A stretch of DNA of 64,000 nucleotides from Agreia bicolorata (GCF_000938265.1 NZ_JYFC01000002.1:1-64000), one strand, 5' to 3'. Positions 48,942 to 58,551 are shown, counted from the first letter of the stretch. Translations and numbers: made by a program. Notes: a model not told the origin generated them from the sequence alone.

Positions 48942-50156
48942 CTATTGCCGGATGGATGCCCGTGCCCGCCTACGCATGAGGGTTCCGGCCGTGACGGTGG
49001 CCGCGAGCACGAGCGCCACGAACACGAGCAGCACGGTGGTGGCGGGTGCGAAGGCGAGCGCTGCACCCACGATCAGCACCGGGATCGCGAGGCCTGCGTA
49101 GGCGACGAGAAACATAAGCGCGAGCGTCTCGCCCTTTCTCTTCGGATCGGCGAGCGACGCTGCCGTGCCGATGGCCCCCTTGAAAAGCAGGCCCACCCCG
49201 AGGCCGGCCACGACGCCACCCCCGATGAACAGCACGATCTGCGGCAGCACCGCGCCGAGCGCAATGAGCAGAAGACCCGTGGCGCACGCCGTGATGGCGA
49301 TAGTGAGCTGTCGGTGCATGGCTACCGGGGTGAGCAGGATCTGCCCAGCGGCCGCCGCGGCGAAGACGGCGAACGATGTGGCCCCGGCCAGAAGGTGGTC
49401 GCCGGCCTGAAAAGTCGTCGCCAGGAAGGTCGGCGCCAACGACGTGAAGAGCCCGAAGACCGCGAAGCCGGAGAATGCGCCGAACGCGGCGATCACGAAC
49501 GGTCGCTTCGCCCCTGGAGGAACCGAGAGCTTCTGCGGGCGATACGGGGGACGCTCATCGGGAACCTCGACCGTTTCGGGCACGAGCATCAGGGCGACCG
49601 CGGCCACGATCAACACGAGCAGGAAGACGAGGTGGGGAAGCACGAGCGGGTTGGGCAGGAACTCGGCGAAGAGGCCGCCGATGAGCGGCCCGAGAGACAG
49701 GCCGCCCAGGTTGGCCGCGCCCGATACGGATGCCGCGACCACGGTGTTCTCGTTCGGCCTGGCCGTCGCGCGCAACTCGCCGAGATGCGCCGTGGCCGTG
49801 GCGGTGAGCATGCCGATGCTCGCGCCGTTGACGAGCCGGGCGACGATGAGCCCCGGCACCTCGGGAAAGAGGAGGAAGAGTACGGCCGACAGGGCGGAGA
49901 TCAGCACCGCGACCACGAGCACGCGGCGGCGGCCCAGCCAGTCGCTGACATGCCCGGCGAGATACAGGCTCACGATCACGCCCACCGCATAGGCGGCGAA
50001 GATCATCGTGATCACGAACGCCGGGAAGCCGTCTCGTTGCTGATAAAGCGGGTACAGCGGTGTAGGAACGGTCGAGTAGGCCATGACCAGGAGAAATGTC
50101 ACCGCGACGATCCAGAAACCTGCTCCGTGTCGAACGGCGGGGATGCGACGGGGCAT
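48942..50156 (-). CDS. MFS transporter
   Basis: A 404-residue transporter with 12 helices. ATG 50156 is chosen because AAAGGAA lies about 11 nt upstream; a GTG 33 bp earlier is less likely. Motif A loop is SDWLGRRRVLVVAV after helix 2. The two six-helix halves are linked by a Pro-rich loop (ETVEVPDERPPYRPQKL). DHA-type exporter by layout; substrate unknown. It is divergent from the NarL-type two-component genes, with 137 bp between, holding no other clear feature. Confidence 0.85.
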   Translation of the reverse strand: MPRRIPAVRHGAGFWIVAVTFLLVMAYSTVPTPLYPLYQQRDGFPAFVITMIFAAYAVGVIVSLYLAGHVSDWLGRRRVLVVAVLISALSAVLFLLFPEVPGLIVARLVNGASIGMLTATATAHLGELRATARPNENTVVAASVSGAANLGGLSLGPLIGGLFAEFLPNPLVLPHLVFLLVLIVAAVALMLVPETVEVPDERPPYRPQKLSVPPGAKRPFVIAAFGAFSGFAVFGLFTSLAPTFLATTFQAGDHLLAGATSFAVFAAAAAGQILLTPVAMHRQLTIAITACATGLLLIALGAVLPQIVLFIGGGVVAGLGVGLLFKGAIGTAASLADPKRKGETLALMFLVAYAGLAIPVLIVGAALAFAPATTVLLVFVALVLAATVTAGTLMRRRARASIRQ

Positions 50157-50293
50157 GGGTGCGTCGGTTCCTTTCGGCGAGTGCGGCACGGCTCTTCCAG
50201 ATCGTCCAGTACACGCTATCCGTTCGTCGATGCGATCGTGCCTCCCTCTGCAGGCGGAGGTGGCGCGGCGCAGCGTTCGCTAGCGTGAGTGCT

Positions 50294-51613
50294 GTGACGA
50301 ACAGCAGGGTGGATGCGCTCGACGACGGATGGCTGCGCCCCCGACCGTCGCGGCGCGAGTACCGCGCCGACGCCATTCTTGCCATCGTGATCTTCGCGCT
50401 CAGCCTGGGCAGCCTCGAACTTTACGACTCGGCAGGCTTCTACACTGACCCGGCACCGCCCTGGCTCGGCGTGGTGATGGTGCTGCTTCAGAGCGTGGCT
50501 CTCGCGGTTCGGCGAAGGCTGCCTGTCACCGTTCTGATCGTCTGCGCCACCGTGTTCATGGGCATGCAGCTGCTGCACGTGCCCGAGATTCTCTTCACCA
50601 ACATCGCCTTCTTCATCGCCATGTACACGGCGGGTGCCTGGGGCAGGAACCGGCGACTCGCGATGGTCTCGCGACTCGTGGTGATCGTCGCCATGTTCGT
50701 GTGGCTGTTCAGCGCCCTGCTGGGCGCGACGTTCGCCGCGGCCTTCGCAGACAAGGATGCCGTGGGCTCGGTCTCGCCGGCCGTCGCCGTCGGGCTCGTG
50801 ACGATTCTGCAGAACCTGCTCTACTTCGGCGGCGCCTACTACTTCGGCAACAGGGCCTGGGTTGCGGCCCGCGAGCGCGCCGCTCTGCAGGTTCGAACCG
50901 AGCAGCTCGCCGAGGCGCGGGAGCGCACCGCTGCGCAGGCTGTGTCGCTCGAGCGCCTGCGCATCGCCCGCGAGCTGCACGACGTCGTCGCGCACCACGT
51001 CTCGGTGATGGGCGTTCAGGCGGGCGCCGCCCGTCGGGTGCTGCAGCGCGACCCTCAGCAGGCCGCCGAGTCGCTCTCGGCCATCGAGTCGAGCGCGCGC
51101 GAGGCCGTCGACGAGCTGCATCGTATGCTCACCACCCTGCGCGACGACAGCCGCCCGAGCAGCGGCTCGACGGTTCCGACAGACGAACCGAGCACGCACG
51201 GAGTCGAACAGCTCCACGATCTGCTCGACGATGCCCGCTCGGCGGGCCTCGCGGCACAACTCACCATCGTCGGCGAGCCGCGCCCACTGTCTGCGCTGGT
51301 CTCGATCACGGTCTATCGCGTGGTGCAGGAGGCGGTCACGAATGCCATCAAGCACGCGGGGCAGTCCGCCACCATCGACGTGCGGCTGCGCTACCGCGAG
51401 CTTTCGGTCGAGGTGGAGGTCACCGATTCCGGCGGCACGCCGGCGCGTGGCGGAGTACAGGGCTCCGGTCTCGGCATCGTGGGCATGCGCGAGCGGCTCG
51501 CGGCAGTTGGTGGCACCCTCCAGGCCGGACCTCGTGCACGCGGAGGCTATCTCGTGCGCGCCGACATCCCCGCCGGTGTGGCAGTCGCACGCTCGAGGGA
51601 GGCGGCACAGTGA
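50294..51613 (+). CDS. Sensor histidine kinase, NarL/DesK type
   Basis: A 439-residue membrane kinase. Helices span about 25-180. The dimerisation and phosphoacceptor domain follows (phospho-His in IARELHDVVAHHVSVMGVQAGAARR, HisKA_3 type, about 237), then HATPase (VQEAVTNAIKHAG, GSGLGIVGMRERLAAVGG). GTG 50294 is supported by TAGCGT (50281-50286) 7 nt upstream. The stop overlaps the response regulator start by 3 bp (GTGA). Such systems commonly control an adjacent ABC exporter in actinobacteria, here the NatAB-like pair. Confidence 0.9.
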   Translation: MTNSRVDALDDGWLRPRPSRREYRADAILAIVIFALSLGSLELYDSAGFYTDPAPPWLGVVMVLLQSVALAVRRRLPVTVLIVCATVFMGMQLLHVPEILFTNIAFFIAMYTAGAWGRNRRLAMVSRLVVIVAMFVWLFSALLGATFAAAFADKDAVGSVSPAVAVGLVTILQNLLYFGGAYYFGNRAWVAARERAALQVRTEQLAEARERTAAQAVSLERLRIARELHDVVAHHVSVMGVQAGAARRVLQRDPQQAAESLSAIESSAREAVDELHRMLTTLRDDSRPSSGSTVPTDEPSTHGVEQLHDLLDDARSAGLAAQLTIVGEPRPLSALVSITVYRVVQEAVTNAIKHAGQSATIDVRLRYRELSVEVEVTDSGGTPARGGVQGSGLGIVGMRERLAAVGGTLQAGPRARGGYLVRADIPAGVAVARSREAAQ

Positions 51614-52338
51614 CTGACACCGAGATCCGAGTGCTGCTCGTCGACGATCAGGATCTGCTGCGCAGCGGCATTCGCATCATTCTCGAGAGCGAACCGGGCA
51701 TCGTGGTCGTGGGCGAGGCCCGCGACGGGCACAGCGCTCTCGAGCGCATCCGGCAGGTCTCGCCCGACGTGGTCTGCCTCGACGTGCAGATGCCCGGCAT
51801 GGACGGGCTCACCGCGACGCGCCTGATCACGGCCCTCGAACATCCGCCCGCCGTGCTCGTTCTCACCACCTTCGATCGCGACGACTACCTCTTCGCGGCG
51901 CTCGAGGGCGGCGCGAGTGGCTTTCTGCTCAAGAACAGCACACCCGAGCAGCTCGTCGATGCGGTGCAGATCGTTGCGCGCGGTGACGCTCTGTTGAGCC
52001 CGGATGTCACGCGGCGGGTCATCGAGCGCTTCACGCAGGGCGGCGGCGATTGGGGTTCCTCGATCGAGGGGCAGGGCTCGGATGCCGCGGGCTCGGCCTC
52101 GGAGGCCACCCGCACCGCGGCCGCCGCGAAGGTCGCAGAACTCACGGCCAGAGAGAGCGACGTTCTGGGCCTCGTCGCGCGCGGAATGAGCAACGCTGAG
52201 ATCGCGTCGCAGCTGTTCCTGGGCGAGGCCACTGTGAAGACCCACGTCTCGAAGGTGCTGCAGAAGCTCGGGGTGCGCGATCGCATCCAGGCCGTGGTCT
52301 TCGCCTACGAGCACGGCATCGCGGTGCCCGGCGCCTGA
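51610..52338 (+). CDS. LuxR/NarL family response regulator
   Basis: A 242-residue regulator. The receiver domain is at about 5-122 (acidic pair LLVDDQD, phospho-Asp in VVCLDVQMPGMDG, Lys in FLLKNSTPEQL). A linker of about 35 low-complexity residues (GQGSDAAGSASEA) is followed by the LuxR-type helix-turn-helix (ELTARESDVLGLVARGMSNAEIASQLFLGEATVKTHVSKVLQKLGVRDR, about 180-228). It is translationally coupled to the kinase gene. Confidence 0.93.
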   Translation: MTDTEIRVLLVDDQDLLRSGIRIILESEPGIVVVGEARDGHSALERIRQVSPDVVCLDVQMPGMDGLTATRLITALEHPPAVLVLTTFDRDDYLFAALEGGASGFLLKNSTPEQLVDAVQIVARGDALLSPDVTRRVIERFTQGGGDWGSSIEGQGSDAAGSASEATRTAAAAKVAELTARESDVLGLVARGMSNAEIASQLFLGEATVKTHVSKVLQKLGVRDRIQAVVFAYEHGIAVPGA

Positions 52339-52363
52339 GAAGCCCCGCGGTAGGCGCTACTGT

Positions 52364-52381
52364 CTCCACCTCGGGGTGGAG
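52364..52381 (+). terminator. Short terminator hairpin
   Basis: CTCCACC (52364-52370) pairs perfectly with GGTGGAG (52375-52381) around a TCGG tetraloop. It lies 25 bp after the response regulator stop and could end that transcript or attenuate entry into the ABC genes. Confidence 0.5.
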
Positions 52382-52473
52382 GGCCGGCAGATATGTGGCG
52401 GAGGGTGCCCGCCTCTCGGGGGATGTGACCATGCGCGGGCCTGAATAGCGTGGAGGAAACGGAAGGATCCTTC

Positions 52474-53358
52474 ATGCTGCAGATCGACGGAGTCACCAAA
52501 CGCTACGGCGACCGCACCGCCCTCGATGCGGTGACGTTCGAGGTCGGCGATGGTCGTCTCACCGGATTCGTGGGAGGCAATGGCGCCGGCAAGACCACGA
52601 CCATGCGCATCATTCTGGGAGTGCTCAGCGCCGACTCCGGAACCGTGCGCCTGGGCGGCTCCACCCTTGGACCGGCCGATCGACGCCGTTTCGGATACAT
52701 GCCAGAGGAGCGCGGTCTCTACGCCAAGATGAAGGTCGCCGAGCAGCTCGTCTACCTCGCCCGGCTGCACGGGGTCTCGCGGCGCGACGCCGAGGCGAGC
52801 ACCGCGGATCTGCTCGAACGGCTCGAGCTGGCCGAGCGCCGCGACGACACTGTCGAAAGCCTGTCGCTCGGAAACCAGCAGCGCGCCCAGATCGCCGCGG
52901 CGCTGGTGCACTCGCCCGAGGTTCTCATTCTCGACGAGCCATTCTCGGGTCTCGACCCGATGGCCGTCGAGACGGTGCTCGGCGTGCTGCACGACGTGGC
53001 GAAGCGGGGCGCGCCCGTTCTGTTCTCGTCGCACCAGCTGGATGTCGTCGAGCGGCTCTGCGATGACGTGGTCGTGATCGCGAACGGCCAGATCAGGGCC
53101 AGCGGTTCGAAGCAGAAGCTGCACGACGACAACGCGGTGCGACAGTTCGAGCTGCTCGTCGCATCCGATGCCGCCTGGGTGCGCGAGATGCCGGGCGTCA
53201 CCGTTCTCGACTTCGACGGAGGCTACGCCCTCTTCGAGGCCGACGACGACGAGGCGGCCCAGGGCGTGCTGCGGCGCGCACTGCAGCAGGGCCCGGTCGC
53301 GAGCTTCGCGCCGAAACATCGATCACTCACCGAGATCTTCAAGGAGGTCGTGAAATGA
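52474..53358 (+). CDS. ABC transporter ATP-binding protein, NatA type
   Basis: A 294-residue ATPase. Walker A is VGGNGAGKTTTM (about 35-46), the signature SLGNQQRAQIAAAL deviates from LSGGQ, Walker B is EVLILDEPFSGLD, and H-loop is SSHQLD. A C-terminal DUF4162-like extension (about 215-290) is typical of NatA/YhaQ exporters. AAGGA lies 7 nt before ATG 52474. Stop overlaps the permease start by 4 bp (ATGA). Likely target of the NarL-type system upstream. Confidence 0.9.
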   Translation: MLQIDGVTKRYGDRTALDAVTFEVGDGRLTGFVGGNGAGKTTTMRIILGVLSADSGTVRLGGSTLGPADRRRFGYMPEERGLYAKMKVAEQLVYLARLHGVSRRDAEASTADLLERLELAERRDDTVESLSLGNQQRAQIAAALVHSPEVLILDEPFSGLDPMAVETVLGVLHDVAKRGAPVLFSSHQLDVVERLCDDVVVIANGQIRASGSKQKLHDDNAVRQFELLVASDAAWVREMPGVTVLDFDGGYALFEADDDEAAQGVLRRALQQGPVASFAPKHRSLTEIFKEVVK

Positions 53359-54452
53359 CCATCGCCGACACCCGGGCCAACACCTTTGGCCAGAGCGCGG
53401 CGCTCGTCGCCGGCCGCGAAGTGAGGATGCGCCTGCGCAGCAAAGCCTTCATCATCTCGTCGGTGATTCTGCTGCTCGCGGTCATCGCCTCGATCGTTGC
53501 CGGAAGCATCTTCGGCGCATCCGCCTCGAGCGCCACGACCCGCGTGGCCGTGGTCGGTGACGCCCAGGCGCTCGCGCAGGTCTCGTCGCTCGACGTCACC
53601 GAGGTCGGCAGCGTCGACGATGCCGAGCAGCTCGTGCGAGCCGGCGATGTCGAGGCCGCGATCGTTCCCGGGGAGGGGCCTACGGGCATCCGGATTCTCG
53701 CTCTCGACGAGGCACCCGGCAACCTCGTTCAGCTGCTGAGCGCCAGCCCAGAGGTGACGCTGCTCGAGCCCGCCGACCAGAACGGATCGCTCGCCTACCT
53801 CGTGGGCCTCGGCTTCGGAATCGTGTTCTTCATGGCCGCCACCCTGTTCGGCACGACGATCGCGCAGAGCGTCGTCGAAGAGAAGTCGACGAGGGTCGTC
53901 GAGATTCTGATGTCGGCGATCTCGGCGCGCGCGCTGCTGGCCGGCAAGGTGATCGGAAACACGATCCTCGCCTTAGGCCAGATCGTGCTGATTGCCCTGG
54001 CGGCGATCGTGGGGCTGGTGGTCACGGGCCAGGATGCGCTGCTCGGCGACCTGGGACCCTCGATCGTCTGGTTCGTCGTGTTCTTCGCCGTGGGCTTTGT
54101 GCTGCTCGCAGCCCTGTTCGCATCGGCCGCAGCGCTGGTGTCGCGGCAGGAGGACATCGGATCGGTGACCACCCCGGTGATGATGCTGGTCATGATTCCG
54201 TACTTCTTGATCGTGCTCGCCTGGGACAACGATCTGATTCTCACGATCATGTCGTACGTGCCGTTCTCGGCGCCGATCGGCATGCCCATGCGCATCTATC
54301 TCGGAACGGCCGAGTGGTGGGAGCCGCTGCTGTCGCTGCTCATCATTCTCGCCACGACCGTGGTGGTCGTGCTCTTCGGGTCGAAGATCTACGCGAACTC
54401 GCTGCTGCGCACGGGTGCCAGGGTGAAGATCATGGAGGCGCTGCGCGGCTGA
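53355..54452 (+). CDS. ABC transporter permease, NatB/ABC-2 type
   Basis: A 365-residue ABC-2 membrane protein. The first helix is at about 30-52, then a large extracytoplasmic domain (about 55-150), and five more helices from about 155 (YLVGLGFGIVFFMAATLFGTTIAQSVVEEKSTRVVEILMSA is the diagnostic ABC-2 segment). With the NatA-like ATPase it forms an exporter, perhaps for ions, peptides or drugs. The stop is 8 bp from that of the convergent kinase gene. Confidence 0.9.
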   Translation: MTIADTRANTFGQSAALVAGREVRMRLRSKAFIISSVILLLAVIASIVAGSIFGASASSATTRVAVVGDAQALAQVSSLDVTEVGSVDDAEQLVRAGDVEAAIVPGEGPTGIRILALDEAPGNLVQLLSASPEVTLLEPADQNGSLAYLVGLGFGIVFFMAATLFGTTIAQSVVEEKSTRVVEILMSAISARALLAGKVIGNTILALGQIVLIALAAIVGLVVTGQDALLGDLGPSIVWFVVFFAVGFVLLAALFASAAALVSRQEDIGSVTTPVMMLVMIPYFLIVLAWDNDLILTIMSYVPFSAPIGMPMRIYLGTAEWWEPLLSLLIILATTVVVVLFGSKIYANSLLRTGARVKIMEALRG

Positions 54453-54460
54453 GGGTCGGT

Positions 54461-55654
54461 CTAACGACCGCGCCGTGCGATCGCCGCGATGAAGCCGCCG
54501 ACGAAGGTGTCGCCCAGACCGATGGTGGTGGGTTGCGCGACCGTGAGCAGAAACGCGGGAACACAGCACACCTCGGCGCCCAGCCGGTCCCGGATGCCGT
54601 GGGCGAAGTCGGCGCCCAGCGGGTTGACCGGCAGCAGGCCCGTCTGCTCGTAGTTGCGCTCGGTGAAGCCGTCGCCGCGCACATAGCGCGTGCTGGCCAT
54701 CTGGATCGCACCGCGCAGCGCATCCTCGTAGTCGTCGGCGCGTGCACCCAACGCCAGCGACCAGAACTTGGTGTGCACCACGAGGAGGGCTGCGGGAATG
54801 AGCTCGCGGAGCTCGCCGAGCGCCACGGCCATCTCGTCGACATCGAGCAGATCGAGTGCGCGACCGACGTAGGCCTGCATCTCGTCTTCGTTCATGCTGT
54901 AGACGTCGATGCGCTCGAGCAGGGCCTCGCGCACGTGGCGGCTGAGGGTGGGCACGTGGAAGCCGGCGTCTTCGTAGAAGACCAGCGCGTCGTTCGGCAG
55001 GTGGCTCAGGTGTCGACGCATGTCGTCGAGCCGTCGCAGCAGCAGTTCCTCACTCTGGATGCTGTTGAACCCCGAGATCATAAAAAGCTCGGCCCGTTCG
55101 AGGCTGGCCCCGAGGTCGTCGCTGAGCACGAGCTCGGCATTCGGAGGATCGTTCGCGAAGATCACCCGATTGGCGTGCGGTGAGCGCAGTTCGAGTTCGC
55201 CCACGCGCACCCTGCTGCCCTCGACGAACTGAACGATGAGATGAGGGTCGAGCGTGTCGCGCTCGGCGCTCGAGATGTAGGCCGACTCGCGGGGGAGGAG
55301 CCTTCGCACATTGTCATCGATGCTCACGAGGTGCAGGGTGCACGAGACCCCCACGGCCTCCATGGCGTAGGCGGCCCGCACGCCCGTTCCGCCGAGGGTG
55401 ATGCGCCGCTCGAAGCGGGCGGCGAACTGCTCGACGGTGCGAGAGGAGGCGACGAATCGCTCTCCTCCCGCACCGTCTTTCACGAATGCGAGCAGCGCGA
55501 TGAGCAGATCGCGTTCGCTGCGGATCGCGATGAGGCGAGAGAGCTCCGACGCCTGGATGGCGTACTCGAGAACCAGATTGTCGATCACCCGGGAGTCCCA
55601 GACAATCTCGTAGTCCACGGTTCCGCCGAGGCCCAGTACGAGCTTCTCATTCAT
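54461..55654 (-). CDS. ADP-dependent glucokinase/phosphofructokinase family protein
   Basis: A 397-residue member of the ADP-dependent sugar kinase family (ribokinase-like fold). The catalytic Asp382 lies in the TIGLGDTFVGGF anion-hole motif near the C-terminus; RITLGGTGVRAAYAMEAVG forms the sugar-contact region. The mid-domain MISGFNSIQ is also typical of the family. The family uses ADP as phosphate donor in archaeal glycolysis and is sparse in bacteria. It is the last gene of an operon after a class II aldolase, so it may phosphorylate a sugar phosphate to the bisphosphate that the aldolase cleaves. Actual substrate unproven. Confidence 0.82.
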   Translation of the reverse strand: MNEKLVLGLGGTVDYEIVWDSRVIDNLVLEYAIQASELSRLIAIRSERDLLIALLAFVKDGAGGERFVASSRTVEQFAARFERRITLGGTGVRAAYAMEAVGVSCTLHLVSIDDNVRRLLPRESAYISSAERDTLDPHLIVQFVEGSRVRVGELELRSPHANRVIFANDPPNAELVLSDDLGASLERAELFMISGFNSIQSEELLLRRLDDMRRHLSHLPNDALVFYEDAGFHVPTLSRHVREALLERIDVYSMNEDEMQAYVGRALDLLDVDEMAVALGELRELIPAALLVVHTKFWSLALGARADDYEDALRGAIQMASTRYVRGDGFTERNYEQTGLLPVNPLGADFAHGIRDRLGAEVCCVPAFLLTVAQPTTIGLGDTFVGGFIAAIARRGR

Positions 55655-55694
55655 CGTGTTATCGCATTCCTTAGCTGGAGGGCGGGCAGTTCGA

Positions 55695-56555
55695 TCAGTA
55701 CAGTTTGGCCTTTCCGGCCGCGTTGAACAGATCGATCTTCTGAGCGGCTGTGACCTTCATGGCAGCGATCGACGGCGGCTGGATGGTGTTGGGCTCGCGA
55801 ACGCCCGCATCCGCCAGCACCTCCCGCATCTTGTTGTGGTAGCTCGCCTTGATGTCGGAAGAGATGTTGATCTTGTTCACGCCGAGCTTGACCGATTCGC
55901 CGATCTCATTGTCGGGGTTGTTCGATCCGCCGTGCAGCACGAGGGGGATGTTGACCTTCGCCTTGATGCGCTTGAGCAGCTCGAGCTTGAGCTCGGGCTT
56001 CATGCTCGCCGGGTAGATCCCGTGGCTGGTACCGATGGCGATGGCCAGGCTGTCGACGCCGGTGGACTCGACGAACGTCACCGCTTCGTCGGGCTCCGTG
56101 TAGATGATCGACGCGGCGCCGTCTTCAGCCTCGTTGTCGGTCTTGCCGATCGTGCCGAGCTCTCCCTCGACAGAGACGCCAACGGCGTGGGCGGTGTCGA
56201 CGACCTTCTTCGTGATGGCGATGTTCTCGTCGAACGGCAGCATCGAGCCGTCGATCATGACCGACGTGAAGCCGCTCTGAATCGCGAGCAGCACCTGCTC
56301 GTAGCTCGCGCCGTGGTCGAGGTGGATGGTCACCGGCACGCTAGAGCGGTTCGCCCGAGCGATGATCGCGGGCAGCACGTCGGTGCCGAGGTGGCTCAGC
56401 TCGTCGGGGTGGATGGCGATGAGCAGGGGCGACTGCTTCTCTTCGCTGATCTCGAAGAGGCCGTTCATCATGGCGTAGTCGCTGACGTTGAACGCCGGCA
56501 CAGCGAAGTTGTTCGCGTTGGCGACGTCGAGAAGGTCTTTTCCGGATACGAGCAT
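55695..56555 (-). CDS. Class II fructose/tagatose-bisphosphate aldolase family protein
   Basis: A 286-residue zinc aldolase of the GatY/KbaY/FbaA family. Zinc ligands are seen in THLDHGASYE, EGELGTIG (Glu), GTSHGIY and VLHGGSN. It cleaves a ketose 1,6-bisphosphate into dihydroxyacetone phosphate and glyceraldehyde 3-phosphate. ATG 56555 follows AAGGAG at 10 nt; the longer frame enters the permease gene. It sits between the sugar permeases and the ADP-dependent kinase, suggesting a sugar-specific aldolase (tagatose-type) rather than the housekeeping enzyme. Confidence 0.9.
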   Translation of the reverse strand: MLVSGKDLLDVANANNFAVPAFNVSDYAMMNGLFEISEEKQSPLLIAIHPDELSHLGTDVLPAIIARANRSSVPVTIHLDHGASYEQVLLAIQSGFTSVMIDGSMLPFDENIAITKKVVDTAHAVGVSVEGELGTIGKTDNEAEDGAASIIYTEPDEAVTFVESTGVDSLAIAIGTSHGIYPASMKPELKLELLKRIKAKVNIPLVLHGGSNNPDNEIGESVKLGVNKINISSDIKASYHNKMREVLADAGVREPNTIQPPSIAAMKVTAAQKIDLFNAAGKAKLY

Positions 56556-56620
56556 TGTGGGTTTTCTCCTTGTTTTGTGGTGAGGCAGTGTTGGCGAGGA
56601 AGTAGTGACGAGAAAGGGGG

Positions 56621-57547
56621 TCAGCTCTTGACGGCGCCGGCGGTCATACCGCCGATGAAATAGCGCTGGAAGAAGAGGAAGAGGATGAGCACGGGAATGC
56701 AGCCGAGGATGCTCATCGCCATCATTTCGTTCCACTGGTAGGAGTTCTGACCCATGAGCAGCTGGATGCCGATGGGCACCGTGCGCATGTCCTCCGTGCG
56801 GGTGAGCGTGAGGGCGAAGAGATACTCGTTCCACGCGATCATGAACGTGTAGACGCCCACCGAGACGATGCCGGGAATCGAGATCGGCACCAGGATGCGC
56901 CAGAGCACGGTGAGCGGGCCGGCCCCATCCATGCGGGCTGCTTCGTCGAGTTCCTTCGGCAGGGTGTTGAAGTAGCCGGTCATCATGATGATCGCGTAGG
57001 GAAGCGTGAACACCAGATAGGTGAGAATCAGGCCCTGATAGGTGTTGTAGAGGCCCAGCACCACCATGAGTCCGAAGAACGGAATCAGCAGCGTGATCGG
57101 CGGAACCGCCTGGATGCTCACGATGATCATGTTGATCGGGCGCTTGCCCTTGAACTCGTAGCGGCTGAACGCGTACGAGGCGAGGATCGCCACGATCAGC
57201 GTCAGAGCGGTGACCGCCAGTGAGACGACGTAGCTGTTGATGAAGAAGCGCACCTTCGTCGGGTCGGTGAGGATCGTGATGTAGGCGTCGAACGAGAAGG
57301 TCGAGGTGATCAGCTGCGGCGGGTACGCGAAGATCTCGGTGTTCGGCTTGAACGAGCTCGAGGCCATCCAGAGGATCGGGAAGGCGGCGAAGGCCGCACC
57401 CGTCAGCAGCAGCAGGATGATGACGACCTTCGCGAGTCGCTCCTTCGGCCGGCGCCGCGGCTTCTGCGCGAGCGGGCGTCGGGCGCCATCCGGTGAGTTG
57501 CGTACGGCCGAAGTCTGTTTCTGGGCGAATGTCGTCATGTCAGTCAC
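56621..57547 (-). CDS. Carbohydrate ABC transporter permease, MalG type
   Basis: A 308-residue CUT1 permease with six helices after a basic cytosolic N-terminus. The EAA loop is [24 protein letters not shown] (near 195-220). It pairs with the upstream MalF-type permease, whose stop it overlaps. The frame opens with a GTG at 57547; ATG 57538, which lies just after that stop codon, is an alternative start. Confidence 0.9.
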   Translation of the reverse strand: MTDMTTFAQKQTSAVRNSPDGARRPLAQKPRRRPKERLAKVVIILLLLTGAAFAAFPILWMASSSFKPNTEIFAYPPQLITSTFSFDAYITILTDPTKVRFFINSYVVSLAVTALTLIVAILASYAFSRYEFKGKRPINMIIVSIQAVPPITLLIPFFGLMVVLGLYNTYQGLILTYLVFTLPYAIIMMTGYFNTLPKELDEAARMDGAGPLTVLWRILVPISIPGIVSVGVYTFMIAWNEYLFALTLTRTEDMRTVPIGIQLLMGQNSYQWNEMMAMSILGCIPVLILFLFFQRYFIGGMTAGAVKS

Positions 57548-58475
57548 GCGCTTTCTGGTGACGCACGTAGAAGAACGCGAGCACCATGGTGAGAAGAAGG
57601 ATGAGCACGGCGCTCGCGGAGGCGACGGAGAACTCGTAGCGGCTGAAGGCGAGCTTGTAGGTGTAGGTGCTGAGCATCTCGGTGACGTTGACAGGGCCGC
57701 CGCCGGTGGTCATCCAGATGAGGGCGAACTGCTGCGAGGTCCAGATGATGTCGAGCACGCTCATGCTGATGATGATCGGCTTGAGCTGCGGCAGGGTCAC
57801 GTTCCAGAAACGCTGAAATGCGGATGCGCCGTCGACCCGGGCCGCCTCGTACAGGTCGGCGGGCACGCCCTGCAGACCGGCGAGGAGGGTGACCATGTAG
57901 AAGGAGTAGCCGGCCCAGATGTTGATGAACGTCACGGCGAGCAGCGCGGTCTCCGGAGACGACAGCCACTCGATGCCCTTGTCGGTCAGGCCGAGCGAGA
58001 TGAGAATGTAGTTGATGACGCCGTTCGGATTCAGCATCAGGCGCCAGAGCACCGCGATGATGGCGACCGTGAACAGCCACGGCAAGATGTAGACGACTCG
58101 GAAGAGCGCCTTGGTGACGTTGCCGACGAGCGGCGAGTTCAGCAGCATGGCGAAGCCGAGGCCCAGCAGCAGGTGCGCAGCGACGCTGACAAGCGTGAAG
58201 AAGAGGGTGTTGCCGGTCGCGGTGCGGAACACCGGGTCGTTCAGCACCTCGACGTAGTTGTCGATGCCGACGAACACCGGGTTCTTGTTCGTGATCACGT
58301 TGTCCATGAACGAATAGCCGATGACCATGATCACCGGAATGAGCATGAGCACGAGCATCACGATGACGGTCGGCGAGAGGAACGCGTAGGGGGTCAGCTT
58401 GCGTGCGGTGGGGGCCCACCTGGAGGTGCTGCGCTTCGTGCTGCCCGGTCTGACGACGGTGTTAGTCGCGGCCAC
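57540..58475 (-). CDS. Carbohydrate ABC transporter permease, MalF type
   Basis: A 311-residue permease from GTG 58475, chosen because AAAGG lies 8 nt upstream and the longer frame runs back into a stem-loop. Six helices start at about 28 (LTPYAFLSPTVIVMLVLMLIPVIMVIG). The EAA loop is YEAARVDGASAFQRFWNVTLPQLKP near 210-235. It is the first membrane subunit of a sugar importer whose binding protein is encoded upstream. No ATPase gene is in the operon. Confidence 0.9.
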   Translation of the reverse strand: MAATNTVVRPGSTKRSTSRWAPTARKLTPYAFLSPTVIVMLVLMLIPVIMVIGYSFMDNVITNKNPVFVGIDNYVEVLNDPVFRTATGNTLFFTLVSVAAHLLLGLGFAMLLNSPLVGNVTKALFRVVYILPWLFTVAIIAVLWRLMLNPNGVINYILISLGLTDKGIEWLSSPETALLAVTFINIWAGYSFYMVTLLAGLQGVPADLYEAARVDGASAFQRFWNVTLPQLKPIIISMSVLDIIWTSQQFALIWMTTGGGPVNVTEMLSTYTYKLAFSRYEFSVASASAVLILLLTMVLAFFYVRHQKARD

Positions 58476-58502
58476 TGCACTTGCCTTTCTGTTGGTGGGG
58501 GT

Positions 58503-58551
58503 GGCCGCGCCGCGGTAGTCCCTTTCTGTAAGGGCTGGCCGCGGCGCGGCC
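58503..58551 (-). other. Intercistronic stem-loop between binding protein and permease genes
   Basis: GGCCGCGCCGCGG (58503-58515) is perfectly complementary to 58539-58551. The loop contains a second stem CCCTT/AAGGG. It has the same placement as the stem-loop of the cebE-cebF spacer (9749-9820) and would give more binding protein than permease. Confidence 0.65.
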
